Below, in pieces: positions 19,543 through 29,740 of a DNA stretch of 64,000 nt (within the stretch, counting starts at the first letter, position 1; the number at the start of each line of letters is the position of its first letter). Where the stretch lies: positions 62,001 to 126,000 of the forward strand of contig NZ_CP054570.1 of NCBI RefSeq assembly GCF_013343115.1, in the 5' to 3' direction. The notes below the pieces were generated by a model. The model was not told the DNA's origin, searched no databases, and saw nothing but the letters and a program-made list of their open reading frames with translations. Source of the stretch: Streptococcus sanguinis. Lineage in GTDB: Bacteria; Bacillota; Bacilli; Lactobacillales; Streptococcaceae. The translations under genes were made by a program, and so were the position numbers.

Positions 19543-19578
19543 ACAAACTGCCAGTTTTGTCTGGCAGTTTTCTTTTGC
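19543..19578 (+). terminator. Terminator after proS
   Basis: Stem AAACTGCCAG / CTGGCAGTTT followed by TCTTTT. Confidence 0.8.
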
Positions 19579-19628
19579 TTATTGGAGGTGAAAATGCTAT
19601 AGTAGGGAAAAATAGATTGGAGGACCGA

Positions 19629-20012
19629 ATGATGGGATTATTCAGCGGTTTATTAGGCAATGCCTCTCAGAAAGATATTGAAAAAACAGAAAGACAATTA
19701 GAGGATATTCTGACAACAACAGAGAATGTGGAACTGGCTTTTAGCCTTATTCGCGACTTGATTGTCTTTACAGATAAGCGTTTAATCTTGGTCGACAAGC
19801 AGGGAATGACTGGCAAAAAGACTTCTTATAAGTCTTTTCCTTATCGCTCTATCAGTCGCTTCTCAGTGGAAACAGCCGGCCATTTCGACTTAGATGCCGA
19901 GCTGAAAATTTGGGTTTCCAGCGCTCAAGAGCCAGCAGAAGTCCTGCAATTTACCAGTGACCGCAGCGTCATCGCTATCCAAAAAGCCTTGGCAGAAGCA
20001 GTCTTAAGATAG
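19629..20012 (+). CDS. PH-domain protein (bPH_1/YvlC-like family)
   Basis: 127 residues from ATG 19629, selected because TTGGAGGA lies just upstream; the frame is open further up but without a site. The body (LIRDLIVFTDKRLILVDKQG, GKKTSYKSFPYRSISRFSVE, ELKIWVS) matches small bacterial pleckstrin-homology proteins of Firmicutes. No membrane helix is seen. Function is not established. Confidence 0.8.
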   Translation: MMGLFSGLLGNASQKDIEKTERQLEDILTTTENVELAFSLIRDLIVFTDKRLILVDKQGMTGKKTSYKSFPYRSISRFSVETAGHFDLDAELKIWVSSAQEPAEVLQFTSDRSVIAIQKALAEAVLR

Positions 20013-20045
20013 CATATTGCCCCTTTGGGATTTAAAAATAAACAG

Positions 20046-20099
20046 AAAAGCCTTCTGAGCATTAACTATAAAGTTAAATCACTCAGAAAGCTTTTTTAT
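20046..20099. terminator. Bidirectional terminator between convergent genes
   Basis: AAAGCCTTCTGAG pairs with CTCAGAAAGCTTT, T-rich on the plus side, between the PH-domain gene and the minus-strand lipoprotein gene. Confidence 0.7.
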
Positions 20100-20638
20100 T
20101 CTTCTTTAAGTCCTTGCCCCTTCAAATAATCAAAGACAACTTCTGGTTTATCTTGAAGTTTCCTGAAGAAAGTCTGACTACTTTCAGAGTCACTTGCTGA
20201 TTGAATCAACTGTTCTTGATCTATTTTACTGAGATCAAAGTCAAAAATGGCTATAGCGTTTTTCTTGTCTTCAGAAATTTTAAGATGAATTTTAAGTCCT
20301 TTTAGCTTTTCTTGATTTTCAATCATGGGACTTTTCTTAAGATCTTCTCTATAGGATTTCGTTAATTCTTCGACGCTCATTTTTTGATTTTCTTCAGGGA
20401 TGGCCTGGCTGGAAATGAGCTGGAAAGATAGGATCTTGTCTTTAGTATAGAAAAGTTTGACTGAATTAGTATAATACTCATCAATTTTATTAGAAAAAGT
20501 TTTTGTCTTCGTCTTTTCTTCTTTAGTCTTGCTTTGACTCTGATTTTGCTTGGGTTTGTTTTCTTGCTGATTCTGATTAGGCATACTGCAGGCAGTCAGG
20601 GTCAATAGACAAGCGCTGGCTAGTAAAATTTTCTTCAC
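20096..20638 (-). CDS. Lipoprotein, unknown function
   Basis: 180 residues from a GTG start behind AAAAGGAG. The signal peptide ends in the lipobox LTAC at residues 14-17, so the mature protein is lipid-anchored outside the membrane. A Gln/Lys/Ser/Thr-rich linker follows (about 18-48), then one globular domain of mixed charge. The domain resembles other small streptococcal lipoproteins of unknown role; no family is named. Confidence 0.82.
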   Translation of the reverse strand: MKKILLASACLLTLTACSMPNQNQQENKPKQNQSQSKTKEEKTKTKTFSNKIDEYYTNSVKLFYTKDKILSFQLISSQAIPEENQKMSVEELTKSYREDLKKSPMIENQEKLKGLKIHLKISEDKKNAIAIFDFDLSKIDQEQLIQSASDSESSQTFFRKLQDKPEVVFDYLKGQGLKEE

Positions 20639-20803
20639 AATTAAGACTCCTTTTGATAAATGTTTTTTCTATTATATCATAACTTAGCTCCAGGAAGAAT
20701 GTCTTAATAATTGTGTAGGAGTCGCGCTTTGCCCTACTCTTTTTCTGTCGAAAAAAGTGCTGATTTATGGTAAAATAGGGTCACTACTGTACGAGGAAAT
20801 GTC

Positions 20804-23800
20804 ATGTCAAACAAGTTTGAAATTTTAATGCATCAGCTGGATATGCCCCTTGAAATGAGAAATTCAGAGGCCTTTTTGAATGCAGAAATTGAGGAAGTTC
20901 TGGTCCACAAGGTCAGTCGGGTCTGGGAGTTTCATTTTTCTTTTGCGAATATTCTGCCCATTGAGATTTTTCGGGAATTGCAGAAGCGCTTAGCTCAAGA
21001 GTTTTCTAAGACGGGCAATCAAGCTATTTTTGAAATTCACTGTCAGGCTCCCCAGGTGTCGGACGAGCTCTTGCAGGCTTATTACCAGCTAGCCTTTGAG
21101 GAAGGTCCTTGTGCCAGCCATGGTTTTAAGAGCCTGTATCAGGATTTGCGGGTCCATTTGGATGGGGACAAGCTGCTGATTGAGGGGGCTTCGACCATTG
21201 ATACGGAGCATTTTCGCAAGAATCACCTGCCCAATCTCAGTCGCCAGCTAGTCAAGTACGGCTTTCCTCAGTTGACCTGTCAGGTTCAGCACAGCGATGA
21301 GCTGACCCAGCAGCAAGCGGAGAATTTCCAGGCGGAGAATGACAAGATTGTCCAGGCAGCCAATGAAGAAGCGCTCAAAGCCATGGAATCCCTGCAGCAG
21401 ATGGCGCCACCGCCAGAGGAAAAGCCAGCCTATGACTTCCAAGCCCGCAAGGCTGCGGCTAAACCAAAGCTGGACAAGGCAGAGATTACCCCTATGATTG
21501 AAGTTCAGACTGAGGAGAATCGTCTGGTCTTCGAGGGAATGGTCTTTGATCTGGAGCAAAAGGTCACTCGGACCGGCCGGGTCTTGCTCAATTTCAAGAT
21601 GACAGACTATACTTCTAGCTTTTCCTTGCAGAAATGGATGAAAAACGAGGAAGAAGCCAAGAAGTTTGACATGATTAAGAAAGGCGCCTGGCTGCGCGTG
21701 CGCGGAAATGTGGAGATGAACAATTTCACCCGCGACCTGACCATGAATGTGCAGGATGTGCAGGCCGTTACCCACTATGAGCGCAAGGATTTGATGCCTG
21801 AGGGCCAGAAGCGGGTTGAGTTTCACGCCCATACCAATATGTCTACTATGGACGCCTTGCCTGAGGTGGAGGAAATCGTGGCAACGGCCGCCAAGTGGGG
21901 CCACAAAGCTGTCGCCATTACCGACCATGGCAATGTGCAGAGCTTTCCCCATGGCTACAAGGCAGCCAAGAAAGCTGGTATTCAGCTGATTTACGGTATG
22001 GAGGCCAATATAGTAGAGGACCGAGTGCCCATCGTCTACAATGAAGTGGACATGGAGCTGAGTGATGCGACCTATGTAGTCTTTGACGTGGAAACGACGG
22101 GGCTTTCAGCGGTCTACAATGACTTGATTCAGGTCGCTGCCAGCAAGATGCATAAGGGCAATATCATCGCTGAGTTTGATGAGTTTATCAATCCTGGGCA
22201 TCCTCTTTCGGCCTTTACGACGGATCTAACCGGGATTACAGATGAGCATGTTCGCAATGCCAAACCACTGGAGCAGGTGCTGAAAGAGTTTCAGGAATTT
22301 TGTCAGGACAGTGTCCTCGTTGCCCATAATGCCACCTTTGACGTGGGTTTTATGAATGTCAACTATGAGCGTCATGGCCTGCCGAAAATCACTCAGCCAG
22401 TCATTGACACGCTGGAATTTGCCCGCAATCTCTATCCAGAGTACAAGCGTCATGGTCTGGGGCCTTTGACCAAGCGTTTCCAGATTGCTTTGGAGCACCA
22501 CCACATGGCCAACTATGACGCGGAAGCGACAGGCCGCCTCCTCTTTATCTTTATCAAGGATGTAGCTGAAAAGCATGGTGTGACCAATCTCAAGGATTTG
22601 AATACGGATCTGGTCGATGAGAATTCTTACAAGAAGGCTCGGGTCAAGCATGCGACCATTTATGTGAAAAATCAGACGGGATTAAAAAATATTTTCAAGT
22701 TAGTCAGTCTGTCTAATACCAAGTATTTTGAAGGTGTCCCGCGGATTCCACGGACCGTGCTGGATGCCCATCGTGAAGGCTTGATTCTGGGTTCAGCATG
22801 TTCAGAAGGCGAAGTCTATGATGCTGTTGTCTCTCAGGGAGTGGATGCGGCTGTCGAAGTAGCCAAGTATTATGACTTTATTGAGGTCATGCCGCCGGCT
22901 ATCTATGAGCCACTGATTGCCAAGGAGCAAATCAAGGATCAGGAAGAACTGCAGACCATTATTCGTAATCTGATTGAGGTCGGAAATCGCTTGGGCAAGC
23001 CTGTCCTTGCGACGGGGAACGTCCACTATATCGAGCCGGAAGAAGAAATTTATCGTGAAATTATCGTCCGCAGTCTGGGTCAGGGAGCCATGATTAACCG
23101 GACCATCGGTCACGGTGAAAATGCCCAACCGGCTCCGCTTCCTAAGGCTCACTTCCGGACCACCAATGAGATGCTGGACGAATTTGCCTTTCTGGGCGAG
23201 GACTTGGCTAAGAAGCTGGTCATCACCAATCCGAATCAGCTGGCCGAGACCTTTGAGCCGGTTGAGGTAGTTAAGGGCGACCTCTATACGCCTTTCATTG
23301 AAAAGGCCGAGGAAACAGTTGCCGAGTTGACCTATCAAAAAGCCTTTGAGATTTATGGCAATCCGCTGCCAGATATCGTGGACTTACGGATTGAAAAAGA
23401 GCTGACCTCCATCTTGGGGAATGGTTTTGCCGTGATTTATCTGGCTTCGCAGATGCTGGTGCAGCGCTCCAATGAGCGGGGCTATCTGGTAGGTTCACGG
23501 GGGTCTGTCGGATCCAGTTTTGTCGCGACCATGATTGGGATTACCGAGGTTAATCCTCTGTCACCCCACTATGTCTGTGGCAAATGCCAATACAGCGAGT
23601 TCATCACGGATGGCTCCTATGGTTCAGGCTTTGATATGCCGGATAAGGACTGTCCAGAGTGCGGTCACAAGCTGAGCAAGAACGGTCAGGATATTCCTTT
23701 TGAGACCTTCCTTGGATTTGATGGGGACAAGGTACCCGATATTGACTTGAACTTCTCTGGAGAGGACCAGCCAAGCGCCCATTTGGACGTGCGGGATATT

Positions 23801-25192
23801 TTTGGTTCAGAATACGCCTTTCGGGCTGGGACCGTTGGTACCGTTGCGGCTAAGACCGCCTATGGATTTGTCAAAGGCTATGAGCGCGACTATGGGAAGT
23901 TCTATCGGGACGCCGAAGTTGAGCGTCTGGCGCAGGGAGCTGCCGGAGTCAAGCGGACAACTGGACAACACCCGGGCGGAATCGTTGTTATTCCTAACTA
24001 CATGGATGTTTATGACTTTACACCGGTCCAATATCCAGCTGACGATGTGACCGCCGAGTGGCAGACCACCCACTTCAACTTCCACGATATCGATGAAAAT
24101 GTCCTCAAGCTAGACGTTCTGGGACACGATGATCCGACCATGATTCGGAAGCTTCAGGACTTATCTGGCATTGATCCTAATGACATTCCTATGGATGATG
24201 CTGGCGTCATGGCCCTCTTTTCTGGAACAGACATTCTGGGTGTGACTCAGGAACAAATCGGCACGCCGACTGGTATGCTGGGAATTCCGGAGTTTGGGAC
24301 CAACTTTGTACGGGGCATGGTTGATGAGACCCATCCGACAACTTTTGCCGAGCTCTTACAGCTATCTGGTCTCTCTCATGGTACGGACGTTTGGCTGGGC
24401 AATGCTCAAGACTTGATCAAGCAAGGGATTGCTGACCTGTCCACCGTTATCGGCTGTCGGGATGATATCATGGTTTACCTCATGCACAAGGGCTTGGAGC
24501 CTAAGATGGCCTTTACGATTATGGAGCGCGTGCGGAAGGGCCTTTGGCTGAAAATTTCTGAAGAAGAGCGCAATGGCTATATCGCAGCCATGAAGGAAAA
24601 CAATGTGCCAGAGTGGTACATCGAGTCCTGTGGAAAGATCAAGTACATGTTCCCCAAGGCCCATGCGGCAGCCTACGTTATGATGGCCCTGCGGGTGGCC
24701 TATTTCAAGGTGCATCATCCGATTTATTACTACTGTGCTTATTTCTCCATCCGAGCCAAGGCCTTTGATATCAAGACCATGAGTGGTGGTCTTGATGCCG
24801 TCAAGCGCGGGATGAACGAAATCGCTGAGAAGCGTAAGAACAACGAAGCCTCCAATGTAGAAATTGACCTTTATACGACTCTAGAAATCGTCAATGAAAT
24901 GCTGGAGCGGGGCTTCAAATTCGGAAAGCTGGATCTCTACAAGAGCCATGCGACTGAGTTTCTCATCGAAGAGGATACCCTTATCCCACCATTCTCCGCT
25001 ATGGACGGTCTGGGTGACAACGTTGCCCGCCAAGTAGTCAGAGCGCGCGAAGAAGGCGAATTTCTCTCTAAGACAGAACTCCGCAAACGCGGCGGCCTCT
25101 CTAGCACCCTAGTCGAAAAAATGGACGACATGGGTATTCTAGGAAATATGCCCGAGGATAACCAGTTGAGTTTGTTTGATGAGTTTTTCTAA
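20804..25192 (+). CDS. polC: DNA polymerase III alpha subunit, Gram-positive type (PolC)
   Basis: 1462 residues, normal length. Order: N-terminal domains, OB fold (about 235-330), PHP domain ([20 protein letters not shown]) interrupted by a DEDD 3'-5' exonuclease ([32 protein letters not shown]), then the polymerase palm with [13 protein letters not shown] and [10 protein letters not shown], and a zinc-binding CGKCQ...CPECGHK segment. It is the main replicative polymerase of low-GC Gram-positives. TAAAAT at 20771-20776 is a plausible -10. Confidence 0.97.
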   Translation: MSNKFEILMHQLDMPLEMRNSEAFLNAEIEEVLVHKVSRVWEFHFSFANILPIEIFRELQKRLAQEFSKTGNQAIFEIHCQAPQVSDELLQAYYQLAFEEGPCASHGFKSLYQDLRVHLDGDKLLIEGASTIDTEHFRKNHLPNLSRQLVKYGFPQLTCQVQHSDELTQQQAENFQAENDKIVQAANEEALKAMESLQQMAPPPEEKPAYDFQARKAAAKPKLDKAEITPMIEVQTEENRLVFEGMVFDLEQKVTRTGRVLLNFKMTDYTSSFSLQKWMKNEEEAKKFDMIKKGAWLRVRGNVEMNNFTRDLTMNVQDVQAVTHYERKDLMPEGQKRVEFHAHTNMSTMDALPEVEEIVATAAKWGHKAVAITDHGNVQSFPHGYKAAKKAGIQLIYGMEANIVEDRVPIVYNEVDMELSDATYVVFDVETTGLSAVYNDLIQVAASKMHKGNIIAEFDEFINPGHPLSAFTTDLTGITDEHVRNAKPLEQVLKEFQEFCQDSVLVAHNATFDVGFMNVNYERHGLPKITQPVIDTLEFARNLYPEYKRHGLGPLTKRFQIALEHHHMANYDAEATGRLLFIFIKDVAEKHGVTNLKDLNTDLVDENSYKKARVKHATIYVKNQTGLKNIFKLVSLSNTKYFEGVPRIPRTVLDAHREGLILGSACSEGEVYDAVVSQGVDAAVEVAKYYDFIEVMPPAIYEPLIAKEQIKDQEELQTIIRNLIEVGNRLGKPVLATGNVHYIEPEEEIYREIIVRSLGQGAMINRTIGHGENAQPAPLPKAHFRTTNEMLDEFAFLGEDLAKKLVITNPNQLAETFEPVEVVKGDLYTPFIEKAEETVAELTYQKAFEIYGNPLPDIVDLRIEKELTSILGNGFAVIYLASQMLVQRSNERGYLVGSRGSVGSSFVATMIGITEVNPLSPHYVCGKCQYSEFITDGSYGSGFDMPDKDCPECGHKLSKNGQDIPFETFLGFDGDKVPDIDLNFSGEDQPSAHLDVRDIFGSEYAFRAGTVGTVAAKTAYGFVKGYERDYGKFYRDAEVERLAQGAAGVKRTTGQHPGGIVVIPNYMDVYDFTPVQYPADDVTAEWQTTHFNFHDIDENVLKLDVLGHDDPTMIRKLQDLSGIDPNDIPMDDAGVMALFSGTDILGVTQEQIGTPTGMLGIPEFGTNFVRGMVDETHPTTFAELLQLSGLSHGTDVWLGNAQDLIKQGIADLSTVIGCRDDIMVYLMHKGLEPKMAFTIMERVRKGLWLKISEEERNGYIAAMKENNVPEWYIESCGKIKYMFPKAHAAAYVMMALRVAYFKVHHPIYYYCAYFSIRAKAFDIKTMSGGLDAVKRGMNEIAEKRKNNEASNVEIDLYTTLEIVNEMLERGFKFGKLDLYKSHATEFLIEEDTLIPPFSAMDGLGDNVARQVVRAREEGEFLSKTELRKRGGLSSTLVEKMDDMGILGNMPEDNQLSLFDEFF

Positions 25193-25210
25193 AATAATTC
25201 AACAAAGTTT

Positions 25211-25240
25211 AAAGATGGACGAATTTTGTCCATCTTTTTT
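25211..25240 (+). terminator. Terminator after polC
   Basis: Perfect stem AAAGATGGAC / GTCCATCTTT with loop GAATTTT, then a T-run. It marks the boundary between core sequence and the AT-rich cargo block. Confidence 0.85.
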
Positions 25241-25278
25241 GCTATATTTATTTTAGTAAATAGTAGATGGGGGAAGAA

Positions 25279-27159
25279 ATGTTTTTTTATCAAATAGAAT
25301 TTAGGAAAATGAATAAAAATATTAAAGAAGCAGATGAGGATTTTATCAAGGAGAATCAATGGTTTTATTATTTCAAAAACCAAACATGTCTTTACGTTGT
25401 TGGAGTAACAGAACATACCAAAGAGGATTTGTTTGATACGCTAAAAACTTTGGGGTTTAATGATGAAGAACGCACTGATTTTAAAGTTAAATCTATCAGT
25501 AAAAGTGAATATTTAAAGGAGGTGGGGAACAAGCATTCAGCTCAAATAGGTCAGCTTTTTCTTTATTCAGATGAAAGAGAGTTTTCAAATTCTGGTGGCT
25601 TTGCTATTACTGATTTAGAATGGGATGGCTTAAATATTATAGGTTTGAATGAATTTCAAGAGTATGTTTTAAAACTAAAAAAGTTTTTAAATAATCAAAA
25701 AGAAAAGGTGCTTGTTGAAAATCAGTTTTTAATTTTCAAAGGTTCTTTAGGAACTGGTAAAAAATTTGCTATAAAATATTTGATGAAATTGTTAAATGTC
25801 AAGTCTAAGACTATTTTGAAAGATGGATTTTCAACTAAATTTGATTCAGAACAGCGTTTAGTGATAATAAAGGACTATTCAACTATGCATCCTAGAAAAA
25901 AAGAGGAATTTAAAAATAATATTTTAGAAACAGGGGGAGGAAGAGTATATATTTTTTTGGCAGAGTCAGATAGTATAGCTTATGAAATATCTAGAGAATT
26001 TCTTCCACTATTTCATGTTGTTTATGAATTAAATTTTCCTCCCTACTCATATAACGAACTTGTTAATATTATAAAATTTCGCTTAGGGGATTATGGTTTT
26101 CATTTAGAAGAGGATCTAATAAAACTGCTTTCAAATCACAATTGTCTTACAAATAGTTACGATAGTTGTTATTTTGCTCAAAAGATTATTGAATATAATT
26201 TAATAGAAAGTAATTTGAGTAATGGAAAACAAACTGTTTCCTTGCCGTCGGAGCTGTTTTGTATGAAAGGTTGCAACAATCCATTAGGCACAAATTCTGA
26301 TACTTTGAAGGAGCTAGACCGTTTGGTTGGTTTATCTACTGTTAAAAGTCTGATTCATAGAATTCTAGATTACTTCTCTATATCGCAAAGAAGATTTGAA
26401 ATAAATTCTTCGCCCGTTCGGCCTTCTATGCACTTTATGTTTTCTGGAGCATCTGGTACTGGAAAAACAATTGTTGCTAGATTGTTGGCAAAAATTTTTT
26501 ATGAACATGGAATTATTAAATCAAACGTTTTGATTGAAGTAGGTCGCTCAGATTTAATTGGTGAATATGTTGGCCAAACAGCTCCAAAGGTTAAAAGATT
26601 ATTTGATAATGCCAAAGGCGGTATTTTATTTATTGATGAGGCCTATAGTCTAATTCCACAAGGAGAGCGTGATTTTGCTAATGAAGCTATTCCTACAATT
26701 ATTCAAGAAATGGAAAATAATAGAAATGATGTTATTGTGATTTTCGCTGGTTATACAGAAATGATGGAGGAGTTTTTAAACACCAATCCAGGTTTAGCTT
26801 CTAGAATTAGTAGAAACATTTATTTTAATAATTATAACAAGTATGAACTGTATGACATTCTGACTCTAATGGCTGATCAACAAGGTTATATAGTGGATAA
26901 GAAATGCAAAACTATCCTCCTGACTCATTTTGAAAAATGTCTTTGCTCAGAAAGTTTTGGTAATGCTCGTTATGTCAGAAAACTATTTGAGTTAGTTTTA
27001 TATATTCAGGCGGAGCGACTGATGAAAGAAGAGATAGTATCAGATCTAACTGATGCAGAGTTGAGCTATTTGTCTTACATAGATTTTGAAAAAGCAATAC
27101 ACGATTTAGAGAAAAAAGAAAATAACTCAAAAATAATAGGATTCAGGGCAGATATATAG
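25279..27159 (+). CDS. Tandem AAA+ ATPase (CbxX/CfqX/SpoVK-like C-terminal domain)
   Basis: 626 residues from ATG 25279, which has GGGGGAAG at the right distance; an in-frame ATG at 25267 overlaps that site. About 110 N-terminal residues have no known fold. A first AAA-like domain (about 140-330) is degenerate: Walker A is GSLGTGKK without the final Ser/Thr, and the Walker B-like strand LVIIKDYS lacks the catalytic glutamate. The second domain (about 350-600) is intact, with GASGTGKT, ILFIDEAYSL and sensor region VIVIFAGYTEMM, close to the CfqX/SpoVK clade. Base composition is much more AT-rich than polC. Its neighbours are a WYL regulator and DUF262 proteins, so a defence role is inferred. 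Confidence 0.8.
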   Translation: MFFYQIEFRKMNKNIKEADEDFIKENQWFYYFKNQTCLYVVGVTEHTKEDLFDTLKTLGFNDEERTDFKVKSISKSEYLKEVGNKHSAQIGQLFLYSDEREFSNSGGFAITDLEWDGLNIIGLNEFQEYVLKLKKFLNNQKEKVLVENQFLIFKGSLGTGKKFAIKYLMKLLNVKSKTILKDGFSTKFDSEQRLVIIKDYSTMHPRKKEEFKNNILETGGGRVYIFLAESDSIAYEISREFLPLFHVVYELNFPPYSYNELVNIIKFRLGDYGFHLEEDLIKLLSNHNCLTNSYDSCYFAQKIIEYNLIESNLSNGKQTVSLPSELFCMKGCNNPLGTNSDTLKELDRLVGLSTVKSLIHRILDYFSISQRRFEINSSPVRPSMHFMFSGASGTGKTIVARLLAKIFYEHGIIKSNVLIEVGRSDLIGEYVGQTAPKVKRLFDNAKGGILFIDEAYSLIPQGERDFANEAIPTIIQEMENNRNDVIVIFAGYTEMMEEFLNTNPGLASRISRNIYFNNYNKYELYDILTLMADQQGYIVDKKCKTILLTHFEKCLCSESFGNARYVRKLFELVLYIQAERLMKEEIVSDLTDAELSYLSYIDFEKAIHDLEKKENNSKIIGFRADI

Positions 27160-27170
27160 AATGTTCATGT

Positions 27171-27176
27171 TATAAT
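27171..27176 (+). promoter_or_regulatory. Extended -10 promoter of the WYL regulator
   Basis: TATAAT preceded by TG and one base (TGTTATAAT), 12 bases after the ATPase stop and about 20 before the regulator start. The regulator can therefore be transcribed on its own. Confidence 0.5.
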
Positions 27177-27196
27177 ATAGGGAAAGAGGAGGTTTT

Positions 27197-28144
27197 ATGA
27201 ACGATCAAGAACGTATTTTATCCATTTTGTTACGTTTGCAATCAGGAGCTCATCTATCAAAAAATCAATTAAGTGATGAGTTTGAGGTTAGTGCAAAAAC
27301 GATTCAGAGAGATTTTTCATTATTAGGTGATTTTTTAATGACTCAGCCCATGATAGCAGCAGAGTTGGCATACGATTCAAAATATCATACAAGATATTTA
27401 AAAGGAAAATTACTTTTTAATAAAAAAGATATTTTAATAATTTCTAAGATTTTATTAGAAAATAGAGCTTTAAATAAAGTAGAAAATGAGGATTTATTAA
27501 AAAGCTTGTTGGGGCTTGTTTCAAAAGAGGAACAAAAAGAAATAGAAATGATTATCAACAGCGAAAGACTGAACTATGCCCCAATTACAGACGAGCAAAA
27601 TCGTATTCAAAAGATTTGGGAATGGTCAGAGATGATTCGCAAGGAGAAGGTTCTAGAAATTGTCTACAAGAGTCCATATCAAGATAAAAAAGAACATTTA
27701 ATTTTTCCAGTTTCTCTGTACTATGATATTCATTATTTTTACATTGTAGCTTACAATATTAAGAATGAGCATTATATGACCTTGCGTTTGGACAGAATCC
27801 AGACTTGGAAGTCCACAAAGGAATCTAAACCCAACATCTCTTATGGCAGAAAATTCAGGGATGGAGATATTCGTAATCAGCGAGTAGACGCTTTTTTAGG
27901 AAGAAAGATCACAGTTGAATTGGAATTCTGTTATGATCCAACTATTGTTTTAGACCAATTTCCTAATGCACAGTGTTTATCTGCCGACGAAGGATGGACA
28001 CGGTTTAAATTTGAAAGTCAATATACACCTGGTCTTAAACGTTGGCTACTCAGTCAAGGAGAAGCAGTGAGAATTTTGTCGCCACAGTCTTTAGTTGATG
28101 ATATTCGGAAAACGATGAAAGAAATTTTAGGCTACTATCAATAA
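27197..28144 (+). CDS. HTH-WYL domain transcriptional regulator
   Basis: 315 residues behind AGAGGAGG. An N-terminal winged helix (ERILSILLRLQSGAHLSKNQ, then a recognition helix around VSAKTIQRDFSLL) is followed by a WYL domain (about 150-225: LEIVYKSPYQ, IFPVSLYYDIHYFYIVAYN, LRLDRI) and a WCX-type C-terminal part. WYL regulators such as BrxR and CapW repress anti-phage operons and sense nucleic acids or nucleotides. A near-perfect palindrome overlapping the promoter just downstream is the likely operator. Confidence 0.88.
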   Translation: MNDQERILSILLRLQSGAHLSKNQLSDEFEVSAKTIQRDFSLLGDFLMTQPMIAAELAYDSKYHTRYLKGKLLFNKKDILIISKILLENRALNKVENEDLLKSLLGLVSKEEQKEIEMIINSERLNYAPITDEQNRIQKIWEWSEMIRKEKVLEIVYKSPYQDKKEHLIFPVSLYYDIHYFYIVAYNIKNEHYMTLRLDRIQTWKSTKESKPNISYGRKFRDGDIRNQRVDAFLGRKITVELEFCYDPTIVLDQFPNAQCLSADEGWTRFKFESQYTPGLKRWLLSQGEAVRILSPQSLVDDIRKTMKEILGYYQ

Positions 28145-28150
28145 ATATTT

Positions 28151-28190
28151 TTGATATTTGAACTTAAGTGGACATAAAATGTCCACCTAA
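28151..28190 (+). promoter_or_regulatory. Promoter with overlapping palindromic operator of the DUF262 operon
   Basis: TTGATA (28151-28156), 18-base spacer, TAAAAT (28175-28180). A palindrome covers the -10: arms at 28164-28175 and 28179-28190 around AAA, core GTGGACAT/ATGTCCAC, with 11 of 12 positions complementary. This suits a dimeric regulator, most likely the adjacent WYL protein. Confidence 0.65.
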
Positions 28191-28230
28191 AGATGTAGAA
28201 TTTATCCATTAAGAAATAAAGGAGGCAAAA

Positions 28231-28353
28231 ATGATTGAATGGATTGTAGTTGATAGGTTTGGCAATCAAATCGCAGGACCATTTTTTGATAAAATAGCAG
28301 CAGAAAACGTTGCAAAAGCAATTCCTAATGCTACTATTATTCCAAAGCATTAA
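28231..28353 (+). CDS. 40-residue protein of the DUF262 operon
   Basis: ATG 28231 has a strong AAAGGAGG site 5 bases upstream, and the frame runs 40 codons to TAA. The product begins MIEWIVVDRFGNQ and includes a short amphipathic helix-like part (DKIAAENVAKAIP). No family is recognised. It sits alone between the operator and the DUF262 pair, where a small regulatory or antitoxin-like component would be expected. A missed tiny gene is more likely than chance given the ribosome site. Confidence 0.6.
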   Translation: MIEWIVVDRFGNQIAGPFFDKIAAENVAKAIPNATIIPKH

Positions 28354-28393
28354 TGGACCAAAGATTCTATGCTGATAAGATTTTTAGGAGATA

Positions 28394-29740
28394 ATGATGA
28401 ATGCCAATGAAAAAGAAATAGGGTTTGAAAGTAAAAAAGTATCAGAAATATTGAAATGGGATAGGCTAACAATACCAAGTTATCAAAGACCTTATAAATG
28501 GAACAGAAAGCATATCCGTAATCTTTTTTATGATTTACGAGATGCTATGGAGAAAAAGGAATATCAAGTTGGCTCTGTTATTTTGCATGAGAATGACGGA
28601 CACATAGATATTGACGGACACATAGATATTGTAGATGGCCAGCAACGATTGGTTTCCATTTCGTTATTTCTTTATGCTTTAAATAGATATGATGAATTTA
28701 AAGGAGCAAAAAACTTACTTGAAGCTGACTTTGGAGAACTATCTTGCTATAATGCTTACGAAAATTTTAATGAATGGAAGAATTTAATCCAACTTGTAGG
28801 CGAGAAAGAAGCTGAACAGGTGTGTAGTTTTCTACTTGAAAATTGTTCTGTCTCGGTGATTACTATGCCACAGGAACGATTATCAGAGGCTTTTCAATTG
28901 TTTGATTCACAAAATAATCGTGGAAAATCTCTAGAACCTCACGATTTACTCAAAGCTTATCATCTTCGTAAGCAAGATTCAGAAGATGAAAAGATTGTTG
29001 AAAAGTGGGAACAGTTTGTGGAAGACAAAGATTTAAGCCTCAAAGAGTTATTTGATAAACATCTTTTTCGTATGAGACGTTGGTCTCGGGGAGAGACAGG
29101 ACTAACAAATAAGCGTTATGGTTCTTATCTGCGTTTTACAGAGGATTTTATCGATGATTTTAAAGGCGTTGATTTAAATCAGAACTTTCCATACCTAGAA
29201 TTGTATCGTCATGTTGAAGAGTTCCCTATGTCAATTACCATGCCTATCATTGATGGAAGTGAATTTTTTAAGTATATTGAATCTGCTCATGAAACTATTA
29301 AAAATCATAAAGATTTTTTAAATGAACAGTTAGGAATTTCTAATGAGTCAGAGGAGGAAGAAAAAAATTTAACTTACCCAGAAGGTATGTTGAAAATTTA
29401 CAATAGCTCAAAGGGACGCTATCTCAAGTGCCAAAATATGTTCCTAAATATTTGTTCGCTTTTCGCAGAGAGATTTGGAAAAGAAGAGCTATCAAAGGAA
29501 ATAGTAGAGACCTTATTTATTTGGTCTTATTACCCCCGTGTGAAATCTCGAGCGATATATGATGCAACAGTTGGAAACTATGCTGCTGGTGGAAGATTCA
29601 GACAAAAAGATGTTCAAAAACTATTCCAACTTTTAGCCCATGCTGTAACTCCGAATGACTTCATGGTCAAGATAGATCGAGAATTATTTGAAAATTATAC
29701 AGTGGAGCAGATTATAGAGGAGGAAAAAGAGAAATGGTAG
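28394..29740 (+). CDS. DUF262 (ParB/Srx-fold) protein without DUF1524
   Basis: 448 residues. DUF262 motifs: IPSYQRPYKW near residue 30, VDGQQR near residue 83, and FDSQNNRGKSLEPHDLLKAY near residue 173. These belong to the GmrS/SspE-type NTPase fold used in type IV restriction and other phage defence. The C-terminal half is unrelated to the DUF1524 nuclease and has no known domain. A perfect 18-bp tandem duplication adds six residues (DGHIDI twice) just before DGQQR. The gene overlaps the next by 7 bases, so the two are translationally coupled. Confidence 0.88.
   Translation: MMNANEKEIGFESKKVSEILKWDRLTIPSYQRPYKWNRKHIRNLFYDLRDAMEKKEYQVGSVILHENDGHIDIDGHIDIVDGQQRLVSISLFLYALNRYDEFKGAKNLLEADFGELSCYNAYENFNEWKNLIQLVGEKEAEQVCSFLLENCSVSVITMPQERLSEAFQLFDSQNNRGKSLEPHDLLKAYHLRKQDSEDEKIVEKWEQFVEDKDLSLKELFDKHLFRMRRWSRGETGLTNKRYGSYLRFTEDFIDDFKGVDLNQNFPYLELYRHVEEFPMSITMPIIDGSEFFKYIESAHETIKNHKDFLNEQLGISNESEEEEKNLTYPEGMLKIYNSSKGRYLKCQNMFLNICSLFAERFGKEELSKEIVETLFIWSYYPRVKSRAIYDATVGNYAAGGRFRQKDVQKLFQLLAHAVTPNDFMVKIDRELFENYTVEQIIEEEKEKW
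28595..28630 (+). repeat. Perfect 18-bp tandem duplication inside the DUF262 gene
   Basis: GACGGACACATAGATATT occurs twice without a gap (28595-28612 and 28613-28630), in frame, giving DGHIDIDGHIDI directly before the VDGQQR motif. The partner protein lacks the extra six residues at the same place. It looks like recent strand slippage. Confidence 0.9.
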
